DNA of 64,000 bases from Cernens ardua (GCF_051251085.1 NZ_JBPCZH010000001.1:434001-498000); one strand, 5' to 3'. Shown: positions 28,180 through 38,275, counted from the first letter of the stretch. The notes: generated by a model not told the origin, from the sequence alone. Translations and numbers: made by a program.

Positions 28180-29667
28180 TTGAAAGTGAAACTACGCTCC
28201 TTTTCAAAAAACCCCATGCCCTCTATTCATGGCTATTTGACTCAGGCAATTCTGCTGATTCTTGTGGCGAGTAGTGTGGCTTCCGTGGCGGCTTCCTATG
28301 TTCTATTTCGTGGAGAGATGCGCGCTGTCTATGATACTCAGCTGGCAACGGTGAGCGGGGTTGTCTCCGGTATCATTAGTAATACCACCACTGATGATCA
28401 GTTGAAAAATATTGCCGAACAGCTCAGCTTGCAAACGATGGAGACGCATTTCTATCGTATCAATCACCCTATCATTGATGGGCCTGAAACTGAGGTATTG
28501 CGGAAAAAGCCGGTGAGCCCTTTTCCTTCAAATGACAACACCAAATCAGCGTTTGCCATCGCAATCTGGTCCGAACAAGGACAGCCTCGCATTGTCAGCC
28601 ATACGTGGTTGAGAGAACGAGTAAAACCTATCTCTTTTCCGGGACACGCGGGTTTCTGGTGGGAAAATTATCACGGTGTCACATGGCGCGTTTATTGCCG
28701 TTTTGATAGCGACAGTCATAACTGGATCATGATAGGCCTTAGACGAGATGTCCTTGTACAGCTCTCAAGCCGCATGGTATTGGCAGAATGGACAGCGGAT
28801 GCCCTCAGTGTCGTTTTGGCCGCTCTCTTGATCTATAACGTCATTCATCGTGCCATTCGTCCTATCAACATGCTGTCGAAACAACTAAAACGAAGAGATG
28901 AACAGGATCTTTCTCCTGTCAAAAAAGAAGTGCCCATCGAACTGGATGGACTGAAGACATCGCTCAATGACTTTATGGAACGTCTCAACAAAGCCATCGA
29001 ACAGGAACGTCGATTTACCGCAGACGCTGCACATGAGCTGCGTACTCCCCTTGCCGCACTCAAAATCCACCTTGACAATATCCGCCACGCGCCACCCGAA
29101 AAGGCCGCGCTATCGCTGGAAAAAATCCGCTTGGGTATCGAGAGACTTCAACGTGTCATAGATCAGCTACTTACCCTTGCTCATGTGGACCGTCATACGC
29201 CCACTGAAAAATCGTTGATCGACCTCTATCCGATCGCCGCACAGCTTGCAGGCGAAATGCTTCCCATTGCAGAAAAACGCGACCAGCAATTAAGCATCAC
29301 TGGACTTCGGCAAGTCACCATCAGGGCCAACGCTACGGAAACAGGTATCCTGCTAAGGAATTTGCTGGATAATGCGTTGCGTTATACCCCCGAAGGCGGC
29401 ACAGTCGAAATACATTTGGCGGAAGAACCCAATGGAGACCCCAGCGTTAGTGTCATTGATGATGGGCCAGGTATTGCTCCCGAGCTGATTGACCATGTTA
29501 CTGACCGTTTTCGTCGCGGCAGTAATCCGGATATGGCAAGCGGTAGTGGTTTGGGGCTATCTATTGTGAGTGGCCTCCTGAAAAGCCAGAAAGCAACACT
29601 GAGCCTGATCAATATTTCCACAGGTGGTTTGAAAGCCAAAGTCGTATGGAATAATACAGCCCAATAA
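28180..29667 (+). CDS. Sensor histidine kinase (PmrB/QseC-like)
   Basis: Membrane kinase expected to phosphorylate the preceding response regulator. Membrane segments lie at about residues 20-42 and 205-225, with a periplasmic domain of about 160 residues between them. HAMP-like linker, then the H-box with catalytic histidine in FTADAAHELRTPLAALK, N-box LLDNALRYTPEGG, and the glycine boxes DDGPGIAP and GSGLGLSIV. 495 residues. The start is uncertain: TTG at 28180, GTG at 28186 or ATG at 28216 are all possible and none has a good ribosome site. Confidence 0.92.
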   Translation: MKVKLRSFSKNPMPSIHGYLTQAILLILVASSVASVAASYVLFRGEMRAVYDTQLATVSGVVSGIISNTTTDDQLKNIAEQLSLQTMETHFYRINHPIIDGPETEVLRKKPVSPFPSNDNTKSAFAIAIWSEQGQPRIVSHTWLRERVKPISFPGHAGFWWENYHGVTWRVYCRFDSDSHNWIMIGLRRDVLVQLSSRMVLAEWTADALSVVLAALLIYNVIHRAIRPINMLSKQLKRRDEQDLSPVKKEVPIELDGLKTSLNDFMERLNKAIEQERRFTADAAHELRTPLAALKIHLDNIRHAPPEKAALSLEKIRLGIERLQRVIDQLLTLAHVDRHTPTEKSLIDLYPIAAQLAGEMLPIAEKRDQQLSITGLRQVTIRANATETGILLRNLLDNALRYTPEGGTVEIHLAEEPNGDPSVSVIDDGPGIAPELIDHVTDRFRRGSNPDMASGSGLGLSIVSGLLKSQKATLSLINISTGGLKAKVVWNNTAQ

Positions 29668-29703
29668 AAATCCCCCGAGGCAATGCAACGTCCTCAGGGG
29701 ATT
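29664..29703 (-). terminator. Terminator downstream of htpG, overlapping the kinase gene end
   Basis: Stem 29669-29680 with 29692-29703, eleven pairs with one mismatch and an 11-base loop. Read on the minus strand it ends GGGGGATTTTTATT, so it serves htpG. On the plus strand it forms the same hairpin without a T-tract right after the kinase stop. Confidence 0.7.
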
Positions 29704-29879
29704 ATAGGCTTGAGCCCAAACATGGGGTGCCTGTATTAAAAAACACCCCTTGACACTTACGTTGAATGACCGTTTCCAGCCTGCAATTCGTGACAGGAGA
29801 TACAGCACAATCGGTCGCTGGCCCCTTCAACGCGTAAAGCGTTAATGTAGAGGCCAGCAATTGCATGCGGTGGCAGTCA

Positions 29880-31841
29880 TCACTCCTGGTGGACGAGCAA
29901 CGTATTCAACCGTTTTACGTAGGCGGCAGGATCATCCAGTTGCCCTCCTTCAGCAATAATGGCCTGGTCAAGGATGACATTAGCCAAATCATCAAATCCT
30001 TCACCTTTCAAGCCATCAAGACGATTCACCAGCGGGTGTTCCGGATTGATCTCCAGAATTGGCTTGGACTCAGGCACGGGCTGCCCTGCTGCTTCCATCA
30101 GCTTGCGCATTTGGGCACCCATGTCATTTTCGTCCAACACTACACATGCAGGCGAATCCGTCAGACGATGAGTAACGCGCACTTCAGACACACGCTCACC
30201 AAGGTCATTTTTGAGTCGTTCGACCAACGCTTCCTTCGCCTTGGCGCTCTCTTCCTGAGCCTGTTTTTCGGCTTCGTCTTCCACACCGCCCAAATCCAGG
30301 TTGCCTTTGGCAACATCGACCAACGACTTACCGTCGAACTCGGTCAAATGAGACATTAACCACTCATCAACACGATCGGTCAACAACAGTACTTCAATCC
30401 CTTTCTTGCGGAAAATCTCAAGGTGAGGACTATGCCGTGCAGCATTGTAGCTTTCAGCCAGCAAATAATAGATTTTTTGCTGCCCTTCCTTCATGCGTTC
30501 AACATAGTCACTCAAGGAAACATCCTGAACAGACGAATCCGTGTGAGTCGAAGCAAACCGCAGCAACCCAGCGATTTTTTCACGATGACTATAATCTTCT
30601 GCCGGCCCCTCCTTGAGGACAGAACCGAATTGATTCCAGAACGTTTGGTATTTTTCGGAATCTTTCGTCAGCTTGCTCAGCATATCCAGCACACGTTTTG
30701 TGAGTGCGCCTTTAAGTTTTTCAACCTGAGGATCTTTCTGAAGAAGTTCACGTGAAACGTTCAATGACAAGTCACGGGTGTCGATAACACCTTTAATGAA
30801 ACGCAAGTACAACGGCAGGAACTGTTCCGCATCATCCATGATGAAAACGCGTTGTACATACAATTTCAGACCTCTGACACCTTCACGCTGATAGAGATCA
30901 AAGGGAGCCTGAGAAGGCACATAAAGGAGACTGGTATACTCAAGCTTGCCTTCTACCTTGTTATGGCTCCAGGCTAACGGATCAGAGTAATCACCAGTCA
31001 AATGCTTATAGAACTCTTTGTATTCGTCATCGGTAATTTCACTTTTCGGGCGTGTCCAAAGGGCCTGCGCCTGGTTCACAGTTTCCCACTCGGTAGACAC
31101 TACCTTTTCACCGTCTTCACCTTCTTCTTCGTTCACTTTTTCCATGCGAACAGGTAGATCGATGTGATCAGAGTATTTTCTGACCAGTGAACGCAAACGG
31201 TAGTCATTGGCAAACTCATGGGCATCGTTACGCAAGTGCAACAGAATTTCCGTCCCATGATGTTCACGCGTAATGGGCTCAATGGTGAACTCGCCTTCCC
31301 CCTGGGATGTCCACTCTGTGCCGCTCTCAGGCGTATCACCCGCCAAACGGGTACGAACGCGTACTTTATCTGCAACAATAAAGGCAGAATAGAAGCCAAC
31401 ACCGAATTGACCAATAAGAGCCGCATCCTTTTTCTGCTCGCCGCTCATCTGCTTGATGAACTCAGCGGTGCCAGAGCGAGCAATTGTCCCCAGATTGCTG
31501 ATGACATCATCGCGGCTCATACCAATGCCGTTGTCGCGGATGGTGAGCGTATGAGCATCGGAATCGAACGTGATATCAACATGAAGGTAACTGTCACCTT
31601 CATACAGTGCATCGTTACTTAATGCTTTGTAGCGCAATTTGTCACACGCATCCGCTGCATTCGAGATAAGCTCACGCAAAAATATTTCGCGGTTGGAATA
31701 CAGCGAGTGAATCATCAGGTGTAGAAGCTGTTTGACTTCGGTTTTAAAGCCAAGTGTTTCCTTTTGCTCACTCCCTGATTGATCAGTGTTTACAGTATCA
31801 GCATCAGGCGTGTTGGAAGCGTGTGTATTATCTTCGGCCAT
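29880..31841 (-). CDS. htpG: Molecular chaperone HtpG (Hsp90)
   Basis: Bacterial Hsp90, an ATP-dependent cytoplasmic chaperone. The GHKL ATPase domain begins at about residue 30 with ELISNAADACDKLRY, and DNGIGM, GQFGVGFYSAF and GTEILLHL follow. Middle domain from about 240, dimerisation domain to 653. An acidic Thr/Asn-rich extension of about 28 residues precedes the conserved ETLGFKTEVKQLL; AGGAGA before the ATG supports this longer start. A sigma-32-like promoter lies upstream. Confidence 0.98.
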   Translation of the reverse strand: MAEDNTHASNTPDADTVNTDQSGSEQKETLGFKTEVKQLLHLMIHSLYSNREIFLRELISNAADACDKLRYKALSNDALYEGDSYLHVDITFDSDAHTLTIRDNGIGMSRDDVISNLGTIARSGTAEFIKQMSGEQKKDAALIGQFGVGFYSAFIVADKVRVRTRLAGDTPESGTEWTSQGEGEFTIEPITREHHGTEILLHLRNDAHEFANDYRLRSLVRKYSDHIDLPVRMEKVNEEEGEDGEKVVSTEWETVNQAQALWTRPKSEITDDEYKEFYKHLTGDYSDPLAWSHNKVEGKLEYTSLLYVPSQAPFDLYQREGVRGLKLYVQRVFIMDDAEQFLPLYLRFIKGVIDTRDLSLNVSRELLQKDPQVEKLKGALTKRVLDMLSKLTKDSEKYQTFWNQFGSVLKEGPAEDYSHREKIAGLLRFASTHTDSSVQDVSLSDYVERMKEGQQKIYYLLAESYNAARHSPHLEIFRKKGIEVLLLTDRVDEWLMSHLTEFDGKSLVDVAKGNLDLGGVEDEAEKQAQEESAKAKEALVERLKNDLGERVSEVRVTHRLTDSPACVVLDENDMGAQMRKLMEAAGQPVPESKPILEINPEHPLVNRLDGLKGEGFDDLANVILDQAIIAEGGQLDDPAAYVKRLNTLLVHQE

Positions 31842-32529
31842 GGACAGATATTCTCCTGATAAATGGTAGGCAAGGCAGCTGTTTGTCTGCGCTGACTACA
31901 CAAAGGATAACGGTATAAATGAGAGTGCAACCAAAAAAGACAGCTTTTATGGACACACTGGAAAATCATTTTCAGATGAGAATATATATGTGGTTCACGC
32001 TTGCTTTTTTCAAGCCTGTTTTTGCTGCCGAGCACGTCTTTACTTGCGACCTTACCTTTTAAGCAACCCTGATTTTGCTTATAACCTCGATTTTGGCCTA
32101 CTGCAGTTTTGATTTCAGGAGAGCAATAACAAGAAGAATCAAAGAACAGCGCTTTTAATCGACGAATGGATAACCTATGTCAGTGAGAACAACATTTTTT
32201 GCATGGGATGAGAGACGAGAAAAAAGGATATTGTATCAGCGGTGTGTTGCTATCGATCTACAAGCGTCTAGACTCTATAACCATAAGGTATGGATAGCTG
32301 CATGAGGGCGTAGAAAAACGTCGAAATCTGGCATCAGGCACTTTACTACTCGTCACAACTCAAGCATTGTGATCACACATGCACAATTCAAACATGATCT
32401 TGTGCTGACAGAATCCGACCTTACACGGACAACGGCATATTCGGATGACCACTCATAAATCATTCTTTATACACTCGATAATGCCTTTTATACCCTTGTT
32501 ACTATCGTCTACTTTATAGAGGATTTGAT
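31842..32529. other. Gap between htpG and slt
   Basis: 688 bases between divergent genes. The htpG side holds the heat-shock-like promoter at 31986-32014. Nothing firm is recognised in the remaining 500 bases towards slt. Confidence 0.5.
31986..32014 (-). promoter_or_regulatory. Sigma-32 (heat-shock) promoter of htpG
   Basis: On the minus strand CTTGAAA (32008-32014) is followed by 14 bases and then CCACATAT (31986-31993). The known RpoH consensus is CTTGAAA, 11-16 bases, CCCCATNT; only one fixed base differs. It lies about 145 bases before the htpG start codon and points towards it. Confidence 0.7.
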
Positions 32530-34524
32530 GTGTTGAAGAAAACGGGTACTTCCTTCTATCGTAGACTTCTCGCGCAGCCTGCACGTTGTGGTCTGAGTGT
32601 CGGCGCCGGCCTTTTTCTTTCCCTCTCGACCGTGTCGATGGCACAGGCAGCACCGGATGACGCTGCCATGCAGACCGCGCTGGCCAATGCACGCCAGGGA
32701 AACTGGGATATGGTCAATGAGACGGGGCCCATCCAACAGGATCCACTCTTCGGATACCTCGCCTATCACCAATTGCGTCAGGAACTCCCTGATGCCTCCC
32801 CGGCAACTGTCAACGCCTTTATCAGGCGCTACAGTGATTCCCCCATCTCTGAATGGATGCGTGGACAGGCACAAAATGCCTATGGGCAAAGTGGCAACTA
32901 TTCGGCCCTGTTGGCGGTCAGTAATGGCGTCCCCAAAGGCACAGTACGTCAATGCTACTACTACACCGCTTTGCTCGGCACCCGTCCGGCGGAGGCTGCC
33001 AGAGGCGGCGTCAAGCTCTGGGAGGTCGGGCACTCTCAGCCATCACAGTGCGATACCCTCTTTGACGCGCTACGCGCACGTGGTGCCCTCACAGCCAGTA
33101 ACGACTGGACTCGGCTGATGCTCGCCTGGGAGTCAGGTAACCCCAGTCTGGTGACATTTGTTCGCCGTAATATGGATGAACCGCAGTGGTCCGATGCATT
33201 AGCCGCTTTTGACCGCGTCTATGCCGATCCCTCTCTGGTGAGCAGTATCCCCCAGCGACTCGGACCAGATGCTTCTGCAAGCGGAAAGCTTATGGTAGCG
33301 GCCTATACAGCATTGGCTAAAGCCTATCCGCAAACGGCTTTACAGGCCTGGCAATCCAGCCGCAATAATGGTCAGTTGTCCTCTACCCAGCAGAAGGCGA
33401 TTGAGCATACCATTGCATTTAATGTGATGGTCAATCAGGTCAGTAACAGTTTGCCCTGGGTAGATAGAGTGCTTCCCGGACTAAATGACAATGCCCTGTA
33501 TGAATTAAGAATCCGCACGGCCCTTGCCAGCCGTGATTGGGCCGGTGTTTATCGTTTGGTTCCCAACATGCCTGCCAATTTGCGTGCAGACCCACGCTGG
33601 GAGTACTGGTATGCTCGCGCAGCAGGTCAACTGGGGCAGAACCGTGTCGCCTTGCATGCGTATGAAGTAGCCGCCAATGGTCGGGACTTCTATGCCTTTG
33701 CGGCGGCAGATCATATTCACCGCCCGTATGCGATGAATGACAGTACGCAGCCGGTATCACCTGAAAGTATCCGTGCCATGGGTCAGGTCCCTGCCATTCA
33801 ACGCGTGGCAGAGCTTTACCGAATTGATGAACCAGGGCTAGCGTACAGTGAATGGACCTACAAACTGGCCCACTCCAACAAGTTCACCAAAACGGTGATG
33901 GCCGCCTACGCTATTCAGCAACGCTGGTTTGGATTGGCCGTAACAGCCTCCATTACCGCGAAGGATTGGGATGCCCTCTCGTGGCGATTCCCCCCTGCCT
34001 ATCAGGATCAGTTTATTCACTGGGGACGTGAAAATCAGGTGGACCCCTATTTGCTGATGGCTATTGCACGGCGTGAAAGCGCCTTCAATCAAGCGGCCTA
34101 TTCCCCTGTAGGGGCACGCGGATTGATGCAGCTGATGCCGGCAACGGCCAGATTAACCGCACGTCGCAATGGGTTACCTTATTCAGGTCCTGCTGATTTG
34201 AATGATCCAGAGACCAATATCATGTTGGGCTCTGCTTATATCAGCTCAATGCTGGATCGCTATAGCGGCAACCCTATCGCCGCTACCGCCGCGTATAATG
34301 CGGGGCCCGGCCGGGTGGATCAATGGTTGTCGGCGAACGATCAACCGTTTGATCTCTTTGTCGAAAGCATTCCATTCAGGGAAACTCGTGCCTATGTACA
34401 AGCTGTTATGAGCTATCGCACCATTCTGGCCAGTATGGCCAAGGGCACGAGTGTCGGTGTGCATATGCTAACGAATGAACAGCGGAATGCAGATTATGGT
34501 CCCGGTCTGATCAGCCTGAATTGA
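32530..34524 (+). CDS. slt: Soluble lytic murein transglycosylase
   Basis: Periplasmic enzyme that cleaves peptidoglycan glycan strands with formation of 1,6-anhydroMurNAc. A signal peptide ends near SMAQAAPDD (about residue 37). A long alpha-superhelical U/L domain occupies about 40-480. The SLT domain holds the catalytic glutamate E516 in ARRESAFN, GARGLMQLMPATA, and AAYNAGPGRV. 664 residues. The GTG at 32530 has AGAGGA a few bases before it, so GTG is taken as the start. Confidence 0.96.
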   Translation: MLKKTGTSFYRRLLAQPARCGLSVGAGLFLSLSTVSMAQAAPDDAAMQTALANARQGNWDMVNETGPIQQDPLFGYLAYHQLRQELPDASPATVNAFIRRYSDSPISEWMRGQAQNAYGQSGNYSALLAVSNGVPKGTVRQCYYYTALLGTRPAEAARGGVKLWEVGHSQPSQCDTLFDALRARGALTASNDWTRLMLAWESGNPSLVTFVRRNMDEPQWSDALAAFDRVYADPSLVSSIPQRLGPDASASGKLMVAAYTALAKAYPQTALQAWQSSRNNGQLSSTQQKAIEHTIAFNVMVNQVSNSLPWVDRVLPGLNDNALYELRIRTALASRDWAGVYRLVPNMPANLRADPRWEYWYARAAGQLGQNRVALHAYEVAANGRDFYAFAAADHIHRPYAMNDSTQPVSPESIRAMGQVPAIQRVAELYRIDEPGLAYSEWTYKLAHSNKFTKTVMAAYAIQQRWFGLAVTASITAKDWDALSWRFPPAYQDQFIHWGRENQVDPYLLMAIARRESAFNQAAYSPVGARGLMQLMPATARLTARRNGLPYSGPADLNDPETNIMLGSAYISSMLDRYSGNPIAATAAYNAGPGRVDQWLSANDQPFDLFVESIPFRETRAYVQAVMSYRTILASMAKGTSVGVHMLTNEQRNADYGPGLISLN

Positions 34525-34591
34525 TATTAAAGATACATGAATGATCGAACGAAACATTGCGCCATGTAATGTGTCACGATGTCAGGGCAAT

Positions 34592-34639
34592 AAAAAACCC
34601 CGAACCAGCACTCGTACTGAGGCTGATTCGGGGTTTTTC
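34592..34639. terminator. Bidirectional terminator after slt
   Basis: 12-base stem AAAAACCCCGAA (34593-34604) with TTCGGGGTTTTT (34627-34638), with a smaller CAGC/GCTG pairing inside. It ends in T5 on the plus strand and T6 on the minus strand, serving slt and, from the other side, the TM2 protein gene. Confidence 0.9.
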
Positions 34640-34765
34640 ATAAGCATGTTATCAAACGATGATACCCGTCAATTTCATTGCCACATAAGAAACTCATGCG
34701 TTGAGTGACAGGTAAGCAAGAATATCTGGAATGCAAATCGCGGGGAAATATTCCCTGCCAACGCA

Positions 34766-35188
34766 TCAATTGTGGTTGCGGTTCATTTCAATATTGCGTA
34801 TTGAAACCTGATCATTCAACGTCCAGAAGTCGTACAGAACACCCAACAGAAAGATTCCTCCTGTCAGGAAGTAAACAATACCCGAAATCCATTTCCCCAT
34901 GTACATTCTGTGCAAACCAAAAATACCCAGGAATGTCAGAAGTATCCAGGCAATCGAATAATCGATTCCCCCCAGGCGGAAGCGTAAATCTGCATGCCGA
35001 CTCATACTTGGAATGAGAAAAACGTCAATCGCCCAACCAATCAAAAAAAGTCCGCCGGTCAAAAACCATAGCGTTCCCGTAGCAGGTTTTCCATAATAGA
35101 AACGGTGAGCACCGGTAAAACCAAAGATCCACAGCAAATAACCAATGGCCACGCTGTGTGTTTTCTGCTGAGAGGCTTCTGCGCCCAT
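34766..35188 (-). CDS. Double TM2-domain membrane protein
   Basis: 140-residue inner-membrane protein with two TM2 units: the first GYLLWIFGFTGAHRFYYGK then LWFLTGGLFLIGWAIDVF, the second AWILLTFLGIFGLHRMYMGK then VYFLTGGIFLLGVLYDFW. Four membrane helices in two hairpins with G-hR-FY-G signatures. Function of bacterial TM2 proteins is unknown. The start at 35188 is firm, with AAGGAG ten bases before it; the frame to 35329 has no such site. It stands alone. Confidence 0.92.
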   Translation of the reverse strand: MGAEASQQKTHSVAIGYLLWIFGFTGAHRFYYGKPATGTLWFLTGGLFLIGWAIDVFLIPSMSRHADLRFRLGGIDYSIAWILLTFLGIFGLHRMYMGKWISGIVYFLTGGIFLLGVLYDFWTLNDQVSIRNIEMNRNHN

Positions 35189-35609
35189 GATGTGCGTAAC
35201 TCCTTGAAATAATATGCAAACGATAACATCCCTGCATGATTTCCATACCGCAGGCCTGTGAACTGACTCTATCACTTTTAATGAAGGTGAGTAGGGTGAA
35301 TCACAAGGAAACCCGTCAATTTTACACAATTATCATTTTAAGAAAGAAAGGACAAAACAATATAACTGCTATGCAATACACTCGGGTAACACTTTCAGTG
35401 TAGAGAAGGAATCGCTTTGCCGGTCAAACGGCGTGATTGTCATAAGCTCAGGAAAGTTACGGGCCTTGTACCCATGAATATAACGTGAAAACATCACATT
35501 CAAGGGCATCGCCAGATGTGAATATGGCTCATCAACACTCATTGACCAAATGAACGAGCATATAATGTTTGACCACGGAGCCAAAAGGGTAAAGTCGAAC
35601 CAGTAAGCC

Positions 35610-36101
35610 TCAAAGATACCGCTGCATCTTTAAAAGATTAGCGACATGTTCTTCTTCAGCAAATGTTTCGAAACCCAATCGTTCATAAAGCCTTCTGGCC
35701 GGATTTTCGGCAAATACCTTGAGAGTGAGACGCTTGATCTGAAGGGATCGACAATATTCAACCCAGGCATTTAACACTTCACTGCCTTTCCCCTGCCCTC
35801 GAAGGCCATCATCCAGGTGCAATTCACGCAGATGGCAATGTTCTTCATCCAGAATACTCCAGGCAATCACCCCGGTCGGTTTCCCGTTATCGAAACGCAA
35901 TAGCGCATCGAAATCATACCACTGGCTCATGAACATCTCATGACTGAACCGCATATGACGACGGTGCCAATAGGGAAGCATAGTATAGGCGACTAGCGCG
36001 CAGGCAAATCGAGCATGACTGGGACCGACAGCATCCCGCCACTCGGGCGGGAAACCGGGATAAGAGCACTGATTGAGGACCTTTTCGGTTGACTCAGTCA
36101 T
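35610..36101 (-). CDS. GNAT-family N-acetyltransferase
   Basis: 163-residue acetyltransferase of unknown substrate. The acetyl-CoA loop is in GLRGQGKGSEVLNAW (about residues 99-113), preceded by the beta-strand LRELHLDD and followed by the C-terminal NPARRLYERLGFETF. The N-terminal 60 residues with Trp/His-rich PYWHRRHMRFSHEMF are unusual. Monocistronic; no linked substrate gene. Confidence 0.85.
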   Translation of the reverse strand: MTESTEKVLNQCSYPGFPPEWRDAVGPSHARFACALVAYTMLPYWHRRHMRFSHEMFMSQWYDFDALLRFDNGKPTGVIAWSILDEEHCHLRELHLDDGLRGQGKGSEVLNAWVEYCRSLQIKRLTLKVFAENPARRLYERLGFETFAEEEHVANLLKMQRYL

Positions 36102-36442
36102 TCAGTGAAAACCTCTACCCTGAAAAGTTGTTCACCCTGGAAAAACCATGGCGAGGATACGGAGAAATACTTTACATGAATGCCAGCATACCGCCCTGTT
36201 CTGTTCCCCTATGTATTAGAGAAAACAGATAATGTATAACAAGGCAAACCAAAACAGCTCAAATTACAATACTGGAAAGAACAGCTAAATAGACCACCAT
36301 TAACAGCTCAACATGCATTGCCTACTATTATTGATCAATGGCTATTGGTATTGGTCATTGGCTACTGGCAATTGGCGGCTATTGACACCTCTTGGCCAAA
36401 GTCATCTGTTAGTCAAAGTCACCTATTAGTCATAGCCACCTA
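36102..36442. other. Gap with decayed repeats between GNAT and lipoprotein genes
   Basis: 341 bases. From about 36340 the sequence is built of degenerate ATTGG(Y)-type steps (TATTGG, CATTGG, ACTGG, AATTGG), passing into the 17-base tandem repeat described separately. No gene supported; an 18-codon frame from 36176 has a modest GGAG before it but nothing else. Confidence 0.5.
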
Positions 36443-36447
36443 TTAGC
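36397..36447. repeat. 17-base tandem repeat, three copies, overlapping a stop codon
   Basis: Units at 36397-36413, 36414-36430 and 36431-36447, consensus CAAAGTCACCTATTAGT with two to four changes per copy. The third includes the stop codon of the lipoprotein gene (TTA at 36443-36445). Confidence 0.85.
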
Positions 36448-36973
36448 CGTTGCCTCTGACAGAGCCCGTATGAGTATCCTGAGCACTATTACTTGACGAA
36501 GTACTGTTGGCATTGGCAGCGTTGCTACTATTCAGCGCGTTGCCATCGTTACTGTTGCCCGAATCACCTGAATTATTGGGACCTGAGGCTCCTTCAGGGG
36601 CCCCACCTTCCAGTGTACCCGATTGGGGGTTGCTGGGAACATCATTGCCTGAGCCGCCATCAGAGGCATTACCTGCATTACTGGACTGCCCTGAATTATC
36701 TCCAGTAGTGGCGTTGTTGTCATCGCTCCCGCTATCGTCACTGTCAGAATCCAGCATGTTGTTCTGGTTATCCGAATTGGCATCCGTATCATCCTGATCC
36801 TGATCGGATGTATCGCCCGACTGCTGATCGGGTGCTGAAGCACTATTATTTTGGGGAGCCAGATTATTCGCAGGATGTGAAGCGGCCTTGTCCTGCTCGG
36901 GATGATCACACCCGGCCAGCCCTAACGCTGTCAATAGTGCCAACCCACTAAAAATGGCTAATTTCTTACTCAC
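36443..36973 (-). CDS. Low-complexity putative lipoprotein
   Basis: 176 residues. The first 22 form a lipoprotein signal with the lipobox LAGC (Cys22). Almost all the rest is Asn, Ser, Asp, Gly, Gln and Thr with few hydrophobic residues, so it should be disordered and acidic, probably displayed from a membrane. No domain is recognised. It could be a fast-evolving envelope protein, and its composition resembles the DedD linker. The gene stop lies in a tandem repeat. Confidence 0.7.
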   Translation of the reverse strand: MSKKLAIFSGLALLTALGLAGCDHPEQDKAASHPANNLAPQNNSASAPDQQSGDTSDQDQDDTDANSDNQNNMLDSDSDDSGSDDNNATTGDNSGQSSNAGNASDGGSGNDVPSNPQSGTLEGGAPEGASGPNNSGDSGNSNDGNALNSSNAANANSTSSSNSAQDTHTGSVRGNG

Positions 36974-37318
36974 AACCGATGCTCCCTACCTGAAACTGTA
37001 TACTTCATTAAGACATTATAAAAAGATGAGAGTTCATTACCATCTTGATCGTGATTGCATAGATGTTCGAAGAAACAACCACGACTCCCGTTATCAACGG
37101 TTGGTATTGAAAAACCACTATCATTCACCTGAAAGCACTTCGGCTAACCCTTGCAACAAACGGAAAAAGACGCCGCATACTCAGGCTGGTCAGTAAACCG
37201 GATTCCGCCCTGGAACGCCTTTTCCTGCCACCCCTATCGGCTATTTCCATCCACGACTGAAATGAGTGATTTATATTGACCATGTCGCTGTTACGGCGCC
37301 GGCAAATACTACCAGACG
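36974..37318. other. Gap between the lipoprotein and yegS-like genes
   Basis: 345 bases. Nothing recognised beyond the presumed lipoprotein promoter; no terminator with a T-tract was found for the upstream gene. Confidence 0.45.
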
Positions 37319-38275
37319 TCAATCATCGTCGTCTGCATCATCATACCCTGCTGTGCTTTTGCGAGGACGATGCTTATTGCGTTCCAGCAACTTGCTATTT
37401 TCAGGAATGACAACCTCAATGGCCTGGGAGACAACCTCAAAACGGGCGTGTGTATATTCCTGCATCTCGCCGTCGAGGGTCATCGGGATGGGCTTGTCAC
37501 TTTCGATTTCAACCCAGGGAACGCGAAAATAACGGACCAAATCACCCTCAGGGGAAAGATGTTCAAGCTCTCTCAGTAACTTCGGCACCTTGCGCAAACC
37601 AAAGCCTTCGATCACCAGTACATCCAACAGCCCATCGTCGACAAAAGCCTTGGTGGTGAGCTCCTGCGCTCCACCTGCCTGACGCCCATTGCCCACTGCA
37701 ACTACGACCATGGAGGCATCACTTTCGAAGCCAGGCATACGTAATTTCCCCTGATAGGGAGAAAAACTGAGGATACGTACGGCACCTACCAGTGAATAGG
37801 CCCCACCACCAAGCATACGTTTCAACATGACCGGGGTACTGGCGGTAACGGAAGCACCGAAGCCACCCGAGACAACATTGATGAAATAAGTGTCAGCGAC
37901 TTTACCAAGGTCAATCGGCTGGGCATCCTCCCTGACGGCGAAGGCAAATGCTTCCGGCGGATTAAGAGGTATGCCAGCCGCACGCGCAAAGTCATTGGCA
38001 GTCCCCAATGGAATAATGCCCAGCGAAGGGCGGTATTCTTCAGGTAGTTTCATCAGAGCATTGGCTGCGCCATGCAGAGTTCCGTCCCCACCTCCCACAA
38101 TCACGCGCTCAACCCCGTTGGCACTTGCCTGATGGATAAAATCTTCTATATCACTCCCTTCCCACGTTACACGTACGTCTACACCGATTCCCTGCTTGCG
38201 CAGTCGGTTTACCATCTTGCGTAACTTGGGCTGATCCGAAGACTTGCCATTAAGAATCAATCGTATGCTGCTCAA
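37319..38275 (-). CDS. yegS: YegS-like lipid kinase (diacylglycerol kinase family)
   Basis: Soluble kinase of the DAGK catalytic fold, related to E. coli YegS, which phosphorylates phosphatidylglycerol in vitro. The nucleotide motif GGGDGTLHGAANAL is at about residues 62-75 and PLGTANDFARAAG follows near 91-103. 318 residues with a basic tail. It uses a TTG start at 38275 with AAGGAG close upstream. Substrate in this organism is not known. Divergent from bioB. Confidence 0.9.
   Translation of the reverse strand: MSSIRLILNGKSSDQPKLRKMVNRLRKQGIGVDVRVTWEGSDIEDFIHQASANGVERVIVGGGDGTLHGAANALMKLPEEYRPSLGIIPLGTANDFARAAGIPLNPPEAFAFAVREDAQPIDLGKVADTYFINVVSGGFGASVTASTPVMLKRMLGGGAYSLVGAVRILSFSPYQGKLRMPGFESDASMVVVAVGNGRQAGGAQELTTKAFVDDGLLDVLVIEGFGLRKVPKLLRELEHLSPEGDLVRYFRVPWVEIESDKPIPMTLDGEMQEYTHARFEVVSQAIEVVIPENSKLLERNKHRPRKSTAGYDDADDDD

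Noticed and set aside
32509..33033. 174-codon frame opposite the start of slt
   Set aside because: Antisense to the signal peptide and U-domain of slt; no support.
35369..35584. 71-codon minus-strand frame between TM2 and GNAT genes
   Set aside because: No ribosome site, no recognised motif; it may be chance in a 420-base gap.
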